Positions 1 through 11,346 of a DNA stretch of 64,000 nucleotides are shown one piece after another. The notes under the pieces were generated by a model, which saw only the letters and a list, made by a program, of their open reading frames with translations, did no database searches and was not told where the DNA came from. This DNA comes from Monocercomonoides exilis (lineage: Eukaryota; Preaxostyla; Oxymonadida; Polymastigidae). Each line of letters starts with the position of its first letter. Position 1 is the first letter of the stretch. The stretch spans positions 436,501 to 500,500 of the forward strand of contig LSRY02000012.1 of NCBI GenBank assembly GCA_001643675.2, written 5' to 3'. A program made the translations under genes and the position numbers.

Positions 1-1
1 A

Positions 2-3000
2 GCAGCACCAGCACCACTTGAGATGGACAGTCAAGAAATACCACCACAATTAGAAAGGTCTCATTCAATAGCATCAACGTCTTCTTCTTCCTCCGCCGCC
101 TCCTCTTCCTCATCCTCTTCTTCTACTTCTACTTCACAGCTGAACACACCCTTAACACTGCCTGACCCACCCGCACCAGACATCGCTTGGGTCCGCCTCC
201 AAAAGACATCCCAAAAGCCGTCTCAGTCCGTCTCAAGCGACCCTCTTCCGATCGAAGACGACGTTTTCCACATTGAAGAAGTGTCTTCCTCGTTTGCTCC
301 TTCGCGGCTGCCTCCAAAAGTATCCGTCTCCCAAATCCGGATGGGAAACAACTATCCACCCGCTGCTTACAGCCCGGACATGATGTCTTCTTCAATGTAC
401 GGTGGCGTGCAGAATCCATATGACCCTTCAACTTACAACAGGCTCCAGGGAGATCCTTATCTGCTTCAGCCGTCGTCTTCTCCTACGCCACTCCTATCGC
501 CAGCGTCATCCACCACTCCTGTGTGGGGCTCTTCTGCTTCGCCAGACTCCATCTCTTCGCATTCTTCTTCCTCTTCCACACCTCCATCACTGCCTCTTCT
601 CCCACCGGCGCCTTCTTCCTTTGCACCAACCCAGTCCTTCCGTGCTATCACCCTCGATGCAGAAACGGCTGTGCGCTGCTTCCTTGCACTTCTGTGGTAC
701 GGGCATCCCTCGCTGCAGGCAGGTATACGCGCCCAGCTGCGCACCCTCCAGACGATTTCTATGTTATGCGGCTCTGCTCTCTCATACGGCCTGTTTACGC
801 TTCACTACGGTGCAAGGATGATCGGCCTGGTGAATGAGATCTACTCACTCAACGCGTCAGAGGCGACAGATGTGAATCCCGATGCGATTGAGATTGCAGA
901 TATCATCCAGCTGTTTGTCTCGACAATCAGCGATGTGTTCGACTCGCGAATGCACCCGACCACAAACGCCGTCTCTGGCTCTGCTTTCTCCTTGTCTTCC
1001 AACTGCTCTGCCCTTTCCCCTTGCTTCGATCCTTCCTCTCGTTCTTCTTTCGGCTTCGGACCAACTTCATCTGGTGCGGTGCAGCCGGCTGATCCGAACG
1101 GAGCATCGCTCGAAGACCACGAGCCAGACGTTTATGGACTGTGTGGACACACCACAGCCATCTCAAGCTCACAGCTCCTGCTGCTGAACGGGCAGCCTGT
1201 CCGCCCATCCACCGAGAGGTTTGCTGTTGATGACGATTCGCAAAGTGATAGCGCAAAAAATGGTAATTTGAGTAAAGCAGGATCTGCGTATGGCAATCCC
1301 ACGTATCTTGCGCAGAGGTCGTTTGCTTCCTTTGATGAGAGCCACAGCCACGACAACATCGACACGAAATCACCTTCAGCTATCTGGTCGCACGGCGCAC
1401 TCACGCCGAGCTGGAAGACCACGCTCACCGAAGAGCTGCTTCTCTACCACCACACCCAGCTCACCCACACGTTCCTGGAACAGTTCGGCTCGCTCACCTT
1501 TAGCGAAGATCCAGTACTTTCCCTGTCCATCCAGAAGCAGCTGTTTGCTCGCGTGGTTCCCTTCCGTCGCATTGCCACGTTTGTATCTCTGATGTTTCAC
1601 GAGTACTCCCGCCTGAGCCTGGCGCTGACTGATGAGCGCGGAGAGGAGCTACGGAACGTGCTGAACACGCTCTGCTCCATTATCGCTGAGTACGTAGCCA
1701 TCCGCCCAGAAGAGAAGTACCGTCTGCTTGAGCTTCTGGTGCGGGTGGAGAGCGAAAGCGGGCTGGCGCTTGCACCGCCTTTTGTGGATGCGCTGATCTG
1801 CTCCATCGAACTGAGGCTGTTTTCTGTTCGCACTCTGGTGCCGCTCTCGAGAGAGATCACAGCTGGTCACTCTGGCAATATATTCAATAAGCAGGCTTCG
1901 TTGCTTGCCTGCTGCAATTCTTCATCTGATTCGTCTTCTTCATCTTCACTAACTCTGTTACCCTCAACAAGCAAGTGGATCAACGCACATTCAGCTGAGG
2001 AAATGGTAGCGTACTTGTCGCAGCGCGAGGAGCGTGTGGTGTGTTCTGTGATTGGCACCTTCCACTCGATCGAGCTGGTAGACACCTTCCGCTCAATAGT
2101 CGTTCTCACCAGCAATGCCTTGCTCATCTTCCGTGTTTCCGACAGCGATGAAAGAGAAGAGAAGAGACGAGCAAGTGCTGTTGCATCTGGCCAGGCGCTG
2201 GCCTCTACCTCGCTTGCCAGCGCACTTCCCTCTCATTCAGACGCAATCTCCACGAAGCTTCCTGAGCTCAGCTGGGAGCAGGAGCTGTCTGCTTTCAGTG
2301 CATCCGCCTTTGAGAAGCAGCTGGAACAGATCTCCGCCGCCGATGCGCCGTCTGCTGTTGATTCTCACACACTCCAGCTGCCTCTGGTATATCTCGTGCA
2401 GCGACTCTCTCTCTCTGATATCTCCTCTGTCGTCTACTCAGAGTGCGGGCAGCGCTTCGCAGTGGCACACAAAGCACAGATGCCCAGCGGGTTCCGCCTG
2501 AGCTGCTGCTCTGCAGGGCCAGTTAAGCAGATGGTGGAAGGGCTGCGGCGGGCCTCTTTGTTCTTCTCGTTCTCAGTCGCTTCAGAGCTCTCGATGGTGC
2601 TGGCCATCGAGCAGCACTTCCGGACGAGCACCGAGAAGCTGCTGTTTGTTGGGCAGTGCTACCGCGTGCAGAAGCAGACGAAGTACTACCCTCGCTTAGT
2701 GGTGCTCAGCAGCCAGACGCTGTACGAGTTCAGCTTCTCAGACGCCAACTGGATCATCAGCCCAGACAAGTTCCTCGCTCTGCAGAGCGAGCTGGCGCTG
2801 AGTGGCTTCTTTGAACGAGAGAAGAAACTATCACTTCTGTCTGCCCTGTCGTCGATACAGCCGCTGACTCCTTCTCCGTTGGCCGCATTGAAGTCTTCTG
2901 GTTCTTCTTCTGCTGCTTCTGCTTCTGCTGCTGTGTCTTCGCAGTCTTCATCTCACACAATTGCCCACTGCGAGCACCTGTCTCTGTCACCAGACACACT

Positions 3001-3163
3001 TCACTCGCTGCGCTTCAATCTGACTGCCGAAACAGGAAAGAAAGGAGAGACACTCACAACCACATTTCAGTTCACCTGTTGGGAGACTGCCCATCGCTTT
3101 GTCGTTGCCTTCCGCAACAACATCGGACGGCTGTGGAGAGAAAAATACGGAGTGTCTGCATAA
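2..3163 (+). CDS. Ser-rich protein with PH-like C-terminal segments (5' partial)
   Basis: The first ATG is at 23, but the frame stays open to base 2 (seven further Ala/Pro-rich codons), so the gene probably begins before the window. At least 1046 residues. The first ~200 residues are Ser/Thr/Pro runs, likely disordered. Residues ~210-290 and ~460-600 look globular and helical. From ~640 onward there are two stretches alternating beta-strand-like hydrophobic patterns: one around ERVVCSVIGTFHSIE with a conserved-looking LVVLTSNALLIF type strand, the other around LLFVGQCYRVQKQTKYYP with VVLSSQTLYEF. That strand-strand-helix pattern is like a PH or TH1 lipid-binding fold, and the final helix (HRFVVAFRNNIGRLW) fits the end of such a fold. 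A Ser/Ala linker separates the parts. I do not recognise a named family. A membrane- or cytoskeleton-associated scaffold is possible, but this is inference. No intron is needed. Confidence 0.8.
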   Translation, partial: AAPAPLEMDSQEIPPQLERSHSIASTSSSSSAASSSSSSSSTSTSQLNTPLTLPDPPAPDIAWVRLQKTSQKPSQSVSSDPLPIEDDVFHIEEVSSSFAPSRLPPKVSVSQIRMGNNYPPAAYSPDMMSSSMYGGVQNPYDPSTYNRLQGDPYLLQPSSSPTPLLSPASSTTPVWGSSASPDSISSHSSSSSTPPSLPLLPPAPSSFAPTQSFRAITLDAETAVRCFLALLWYGHPSLQAGIRAQLRTLQTISMLCGSALSYGLFTLHYGARMIGLVNEIYSLNASEATDVNPDAIEIADIIQLFVSTISDVFDSRMHPTTNAVSGSAFSLSSNCSALSPCFDPSSRSSFGFGPTSSGAVQPADPNGASLEDHEPDVYGLCGHTTAISSSQLLLLNGQPVRPSTERFAVDDDSQSDSAKNGNLSKAGSAYGNPTYLAQRSFASFDESHSHDNIDTKSPSAIWSHGALTPSWKTTLTEELLLYHHTQLTHTFLEQFGSLTFSEDPVLSLSIQKQLFARVVPFRRIATFVSLMFHEYSRLSLALTDERGEELRNVLNTLCSIIAEYVAIRPEEKYRLLELLVRVESESGLALAPPFVDALICSIELRLFSVRTLVPLSREITAGHSGNIFNKQASLLACCNSSSDSSSSSSLTLLPSTSKWINAHSAEEMVAYLSQREERVVCSVIGTFHSIELVDTFRSIVVLTSNALLIFRVSDSDEREEKRRASAVASGQALASTSLASALPSHSDAISTKLPELSWEQELSAFSASAFEKQLEQISAADAPSAVDSHTLQLPLVYLVQRLSLSDISSVVYSECGQRFAVAHKAQMPSGFRLSCCSAGPVKQMVEGLRRASLFFSFSVASELSMVLAIEQHFRTSTEKLLFVGQCYRVQKQTKYYPRLVVLSSQTLYEFSFSDANWIISPDKFLALQSELALSGFFEREKKLSLLSALSSIQPLTPSPLAALKSSGSSSAASASAAVSSQSSSHTIAHCEHLSLSPDTLHSLRFNLTAETGKKGETLTTTFQFTCWETAHRFVVAFRNNIGRLWREKYGVSA

Positions 3164-3701
3164 AACTTACAGAAAGTGGCTCTTTTGAGACACTTTGTTT
3201 GAATTCAAAACTCTTTCCTTTAAAAATACTCTTTTTCATTCTCCTTTCTTTCAACCTTTCATTTCCCTTAACACTTCATCCGACGCATACCTGTTTTTCA
3301 CTTTGTTTTTTCGTTTGGATAAAAAAAAATTTTTTTTTCATTTGTTTCTGTGTTAAATTTGTGATTTTTTAACTTTTCTGTTTTTGGATTTAAAAAAATT
3401 TGTTTTCAGATTTTTTTCTCAACACGTCATTTTGATCAAAAACAACTGAAATATCTCAAAAAAATGTCTGTATATCAACGACGGCATGTCAAAACTTATT
3501 GCAAAACAACTTGACCGTCAGCTTCTGCGATATAAAATCAATCGTATCGTTGTTTGCAAACATGGTGTCGTTTTATAATACATATTTTAAAGAAGGATAG
3601 CAAAGCTAATCGATTGATTCTGACAGACTCGCATTTTTGTCGATTTTTTTCGATCACCTGTTCAAAGTGCAGTTTAGCATTCATGTGTTTTAGTGGATGT
3701 T
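3164..3701. other. AT-rich spacer between convergent genes
   Basis: Convergent 3' ends face each other here. T- and A-runs (for example 3328-3345) and short AT-rich blocks are present. No coding exon, RNA gene or repeat was recognised. Confidence 0.6.
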
Positions 3702-5886
<2,185 letters not shown>

Positions 5887-6301
5887 TTTGCTTGATAAAA
5901 ATAAAAATATAATGTATTTTTATTTTGGTAAGATCAATTTTTCTCGATAAGAAACTCTGTTTGTGTTAAATAATATTAATATTATTATTATTGGTAAGTG
6001 GGCAGATAACGACTGATAAAAAAATTCGATTTATATGTTTTGATTTATTTAAATTTTAATTAATGAATGCAATTATGATATTTTAAAAAATGATTATAAA
6101 ATTAGGTTGATTCAAAACTGTGATAACCTGTCTTTAAGATCCAACAAGAATCTATGTATTGAATGCTTCCTTTCTTAAAATATGAAACACTTTCTTGTTA
6201 ACCAGGTTAAAAGCTTTTGTTAGACGATTCCATAATTATCACATTCACGAAGGAGAAATCTATAATTCTCAAAAAACGAAATGAATTGAAGTGCAAGGCA
6301 C
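5887..6301. other. AT-rich upstream region of the ADAT2 fusion gene
   Basis: Lies between the divergent start of the deaminase gene and the first terminal repeat of the retroelement. It contains ATT-repeat-like sequence near 5975-5995. No gene was seen. Confidence 0.5.
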
Positions 6302-6390
6302 CTTAATTCTTAAGAACAATCGTGATCTACCACACCTCTCTTTTATGGAAGTGAGAGCTCCGTATTAAGGGCTCCGTCGTTCACGAAATT
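6302..6390 (+). repeat. left inverted terminal repeat of the DIRS-like element
   Basis: Contains ATTCTTAAGAACAATCGT, then CACACCTCTC, GTGAGAGCTC and CGTCGTTCAC. Its reverse complement aligns along its whole length, with small gaps, to 11278-11346, and its first half aligns to 10785-10835. Confidence 0.7.
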
Positions 6391-6562
6391 TGAAACATAT
6401 CCACATTGTTGGAAGAACCTGCATCGGGACTGAGCGGGATATTTTCGCAAAGGAGACCAACAAGCAGTGTGCGCAGCGATCCCCATCTTCAATCCAACTT
6501 CCGCTTAACCCAGTTTAACGTTTTCTTCATCTTCTGCTTCTCAACAAGCTGATGACATCTTT

Positions 6563-7084
6563 ATGATCTCGAGTCCCTCTCCTGCACGTCTTTTGGATGA
6601 AGCCTGCAAGATACTGTTCGGAGATCAGACTTCAAATCCTGTTTTCAATTTCCCTATCAACATCAGTGATCTTGAGCAATCCACCGCAGAGGACGAGTTG
6701 CTCCCGGCTCCACCTTTTATACCCTCAAGGACTCATACAGACTCCCGCTCAAAGAGCTGGTTTACCTACGCACTTAATGAGGGAGCCTGGAAGGTGGAGT
6801 CTTGTCTGCTCCAAACATTGAAGGAAATTGTTCTGGAGGCACAAGACGCAAAGGCAAAAGGCAAACCATCACTAAGTGATGCAATAACCTTCGTCATCGC
6901 TGGGCAACGGGACGCTCGTTACATGAGAATAATCACGAAGTTCGGCCCAACAACAGCGAGATTTCTCAGGAAGAAAAGGAAGACACTCTTATTAGCCGGA
7001 GGCAACTGGAAAGAATCATGCCTCAACTACAAAGCTGACCGCAGACAGGTGGACAAACAACATACACTGCAAGTTGACATGTGA
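6563..7084 (+). pseudogene. Gag-like ORF of the DIRS-like element
   Basis: 173 codons open from ATG, ending just at the start of the RT frame. It is hydrophilic, with a C-terminal basic patch (RFLRKKRKTLLL). No zinc knuckle is visible. The assignment rests on its position directly upstream of RT, as in DIRS elements, not on a recognised domain. Probably a remnant of a longer Gag. Confidence 0.45.
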
Positions 7085-8990
7085 CTCGATCGACTAGATC
7101 CTTTTCGATCAAGAGAACATTCATCCCGCCGGAGTCCCGTTTTTTTTTCGGAGAAAGTGGGAGACTGGACGCAGGCCTTTGTGCTGGAGGAGGAGGAAAT
7201 AGGAGCAGGAGAGGTTTTATGGAGGGTGTTCGCCCAATTTTGAAGGGCAGGAGTGCGAGGGAACGCCTGAAGAAGGAGAATGGGCAAGGCAGAGGCTTTA
7301 TTGGAGGGAGCAGAGAGGAGCTGGCTTGTGCAGAGTGGATCCGAGAGGGCCTGAGAACGGAAGTCATTCCCAAGCGGAGGGAGGATCAGGTTTGTTGTCT
7401 CAACAATATGTTCTTTATCCCAAAGAATAATGATCGATTCAGAAAGATTCTTGATTGCAGATCCTTGGACTCAGCATTGAAGGTCGCACACTTCAAGATG
7501 GACGACCTTCGTCCAGTCGAGAAGCAGATGCAAAGGAGAGATTGTTCAACTTCATTGAACATATTTCAGGCGAACTTTCTCATTCCGGTGCACAGAGACT
7601 TCACGCCCTATCAGGCCTTTCAGTAAAAAAAAGAGAGTTCTTCGGCTTAAGGGGAATGTTGTTTGGACTTAAGGACGCCCCCAGAGTTTTCGCCAAAATT
7701 ATGATCAAGGTTGCGGCTCGGATATGGAATGGGTGGAATGTGATGTGTGTGAATAATACAGACGATATGCTCTTTCTTCACCAGGATAAAAATTATTTGC
7801 GGGCATGGACACAGGGGATTTTGGAATGGCCAGGGAAGCAAGGGCTGTTGGTCAACATGGAGAAGAGCGAACAACAACCAAAGAGATACTTCGATTACCT
7901 CGGATGGAGATGGGAAAGCGAACAGATGAAGGAAAGATTAGAGGATCAACAACGCAGGAATTAACACCAGAAATGAATGAAATCGATGAAGCAAGTGAAA
8001 CGCAGTGGAACAGTGAATGTAAGGGAATTTTCATCCTTCATCGGGCTTCTCATCACCACTCATTTCGATTTCGAGGATGCCAGTTCAGAGATGAAAAGAT
8101 TGGATGCAACACTCAACATATGCGTGAGAGACTCGTGTTGGAACGGGGATATGAGACTCAAAAACAGTCTAAAAATACAACTGGAGCAATGGTAACAGAT
8201 GTATAAGAAATGCTTTAGCAGAGAGCTGATGGATTTCAGGAGACAAGAAGCTATCCTCGCGATGGATGCTTCCAACCGGGCAGACAAAGCAACTTTGACA
8301 ATTGCGAGCAATACACAACATTTTTCCAGATTTCTCAACAGAACTTTCAGGTGCCGGACATCGGACTGTCGAGAACTATTGGCTGTCCTCCTCTCCTAAA
8401 ACAGATTCCCCTCCAGCCTTGTGCGGCACAATATCCACAACCTCCTACTCCGTTCGGACAACACGTCTGTGGTCCGCAACATCAACAGATGGACAGCGGT
8501 CCCAAACCAAATTATGCTGCTGAAAAATACGAGATCAGTTTGTCAATCGATGACTCTGACCATAAAGACAAATAACACACCAGGAGAGAGAAACATCACA
8601 GCAGGAGATATGACACAGACAGAAGCAGCAGGAGACAACAAGATAAACCCCCAAGCACAAAAGGAAGCCGAACAAGTGTTAAAAGCGATGCCCACTGTCG
8701 GCTCATTCGCAAACAGCAGAAACAGTTGGTGTGTGACCTGGAACTGTCCGGGAAACCCTTGGCTCAACGACTATCTCGCTGCAGTTTGGGGAAAATGAGT
8801 CGTTCTGCTTCATCCTTCGATTCCGCTTATTATCCCGTGTCTGAAGAAAGAAAGTGCGGAGGGAGCGAGGAAGATTATTATTCTTCTGTCACAGAAGAAT
8901 CAGCTCTAGCATCCTCTGCAAGAGGAGATGAAGGCTCGTCAGACACAGTGGAAGGATGTAATGGATGTGCTCATACCAGGTGAAGAGCTA
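7081..8990 (+). pseudogene. reverse transcriptase-RNase H remnant, DIRS type
   Basis: Fragments in shifting frames preserve the order of a DIRS RT. The finger region NNMFFIPKNNDRFRKILDCR followed by HFKMDDL is at about 7405-7510. The palm region GMLFGLKDAPRVFAKIM is at 7650-7700. The catalytic YxDD position appears as NNTDDMLFL (7750-7780), so the first aspartate pair survives but the preceding aromatic residue is lost. A thumb fragment FDYLGWRWES follows. RNase H shows as AILAMDAS (about 8255) and LLLRSDNTSVVRNIN (about 8440-8490). A later stretch resembles the HxPGxxN / LSR tail of DIRS proteins, followed by FCFILRFRLLSRVLKK (about 8806-8855). At least four frame changes and several stops make it non-functional. 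Partner enzymes would have been the Gag upstream and the recombinase downstream. Confidence 0.7.
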
Positions 8991-9064
8991 AGAAGGACTG
9001 GAGCATTTCTCCCACGGGGAAAATACATGGCAGCGCGGCTAAACTGGCTGTAGACGAGGGCGAA

Positions 9065-10060
9065 ATGTGGAAGAACCAAGGTGTGAGACATTGCGGGAAA
9101 CCTGTAAGAATACATGCAGCAGCAAAGAACATCGCGGGGGAGACAACTTGGAAGTTATTTTGCTTTCGACTTAAGCATTTTGGCAAAGCGTGGGTGAGAT
9201 TGAAGCTGGTGTATTTCCCGAAGAAATGTGATGATTGGATTAAAGATTGCGGACAATGCTTCTCTGTCCTAAGCGAGAAAGGCGTTTCCTATTCGTGTAT
9301 GTCTGCCCCACTCTCCGCTTTCTCTCTTTTTCTTATGTTTGTTATGTCAGAGAGATATGTGAAGGTTTTCTTCTTCATCCTCTGTTTTCATGTTCCTCTA
9401 GAAGCCAAGTGTGCAGAAAACCGTATACAGAGATGTGGAAACAGTAATTGGTTTTTCTCTGTTAATGAAATGACTCTTCAAATGATTGACTCCGATTCCT
9501 CGAGCACACAATAAACATCATCCTGTTGGTAATGCTGTTTCAGCTTTCAGATTCCGTGAACTTGTCAAGATCTCGATGAAGGCTTTGATTATCGACACAA
9601 ATATCATTCACATCCAGACGAAACTCCTTAAATAACCGCATATTCCTTTATCACTGAGACTTTTTTCAAAGAACACAGATCAAAGATCTGTCTTACAAGA
9701 ACCATCATTCACATAAGGAATTGTGTTCGAACTGAACACGATGGCCCTGATGTTTTTCTCCTCAACACAAAGGAATTCACGCTGCTGACTGATTAATGAA
9801 TAAGGAAGCTGGCGAGATTTAACATGTCTTGGTTGGATCACATTAACATTTTCGTCCAGACACAATAAAGCATAAAGCAATTTCCTCGCTAATGCTCAAC
9901 AAAGTCCCTGAAACATTGATGGTAAAATACGCAAGACAATCACCAACTGCACACACTCCCTCGAGATTCTGTCTCTCGGAAGACATCTCTTATCAATTGG
10001 CGGACCAACTTATCACATCTTCCAGTGCACAACCTCCAGCCTCTAATAACGAACTTCAGC
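9065..10060 (+). pseudogene. tyrosine recombinase-like remnant of the DIRS-like element
   Basis: The stretch TTWKLFCFRLKHFGKAW followed by VLSEKGVSYSCMSAPLSAF (9130-9335) has the shape of the N-terminal SAM-like domain of DIRS recombinases, where a FL..L...G.SYST....SAL core is usual. A second piece at 9537-9632, AFRFRELVKISMKALII, then IHIQTK, resembles the catalytic-domain box around the first active-site arginine. Stops and shifts lie between them. I could not place the HxxR or the nucleophile tyrosine with confidence. The recombinase would have integrated the circular cDNA. Confidence 0.45.
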
Positions 10061-10784
10061 TGAGAAGATCCAACAACAGGAAAGAGTGGATCCAAAGTTC
10101 ACATAGAAACAACCAACGAGAATTTTCAGGTTCGGCTTGCCTCCTTTCATTTAGTCCATCACCCAAGATTCTCAAATTGCACACTCATCAAGGATATTGG
10201 AACCTGATGACCAGTGAACGGCAATCAACAAAGTACAGTCGAAACGGGATATAATCACATCTCACATAATCACTTATGTTTGCAAATTAACTTTTGAATT
10301 CATGAACAAATTATATTTTTCATTCATTTTCCATTGCATATTATCACAGTGCAAAATATATGAAATCACTATTTTTTTCATAATTGGTGATATTTTCATT
10401 GAAAAATTGACTTTCTTATCAAAATTTTCGACTTTTTGATTTTTCAAAATTATGTTAAAATAAGTCTGAATGATGCAAATTTATGATGAAAATTGATTTC
10501 ACAAGTGAAAAATGAATATTTGTGTATAATTTTCAAAAATAGAATATTTGAATCAAAAATTTTTTATATAGAATTTAATATTTGTTTTTTTCTGTGAAAT
10601 GCAACAACATATTTAATCACAATCAGATATTGACACAAAAAGTTGTTCAAAAACAGATGTGATAAAATCCGGTTTTAACTGAAGAAGGGACTTAGGATAC
10701 AGGCAGCATTCTGAAGATCATGAGTTCCACACGGAGAACTTTTCTAAATAACAGAAAAGCCCAATTCTTAATGCTCCCATCAAA

Positions 10785-10835
10785 GAGAGGTGTCGTGGAC
10801 GACGATTGTTCTTAAGAATCACGTGACTTTTCACT
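10785..10835 (-). repeat. inverted-repeat copy related to the DIRS-like terminus
   Basis: The reverse complement of this stretch carries ATTCTTAAGAACAATCGT and ACACCTCTCTT, as at 6307-6345, but the flanks differ. It is either an inner terminal repeat or the end of a second nested element. Confidence 0.55.
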
Positions 10836-11277
10836 TTTATTCGGAAAGAACAATCAATCAACGACATCCCTCTTGCCTTCCCAAAGCTTAACTCTTTGCA
10901 CAACTCAACATAAAGAAGAAACAGGGAAAGAGAGAGCTGTCGTTGAGAAAGGCGTGTCAACTTCAATCAAAACAAGGAGACAAGACATTTGAAATAGCAA
11001 GCCAACGAGAGGATAATAGATCCAGTAACAAGGATCGAAGCATTAACATTTGCCTTCGTAAAAGCTAAAGCCTATGCCTTAACAACACCTGACTCAACAC
11101 ACAAGCTACAGCAACCACCAAACTCAACCGAAGCTACATCAGCACAGCATTCAAATACATATGATCCATCATTCACAATTCCGAACTCAGTGACACCTCA
11201 CTGCGTTTTGCTTTTGCACAATTAATTTATCTAAACAAAACTTTGTTTTATTTTTAACTTCATCCATTATTGTTTTT

Positions 11278-11346
11278 GTGAACGACGAGTTATTAAAATA
11301 GCGCTCTCACTCCCATTACAGAGAGGTGTTGAAAATTGATTGTTCT
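11278..11346 (-). repeat. right inverted terminal repeat of the DIRS-like element
   Basis: GTGAACGACG, then GCTCTCACTCCCAT, AGAGAGGTGT and GATTGTTCTT follow one another exactly in the order of the reverse-complemented left repeat. A further short match, ATTCTTAAGAACAAT, occurs at about 11506-11521 in the left-repeat orientation. Confidence 0.6.

Larger units (their letters stand above)
6302..11346 (+). mobile_element. decayed DIRS-type tyrosine-recombinase retrotransposon
   Basis: Three lines of evidence agree. First, the order Gag-like, reverse transcriptase, RNase H, tyrosine-recombinase-like is that of DIRS elements. Second, terminal sequences are inverted rather than direct: 6302-6390 read on the minus strand matches 11278-11346, and matches 10785-10835 less completely. 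Third, there is no DDE integrase or long direct LTR. Reading frames are broken by several frameshifts and stops, so this copy is dead. The length of about 5 kb between the outer inverted repeats is normal for DIRS. Extra repeat copies at 10785 and 11505 suggest nested insertions, or the internal complementary region that DIRS elements carry. The exact ends are uncertain. Confidence 0.7.
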
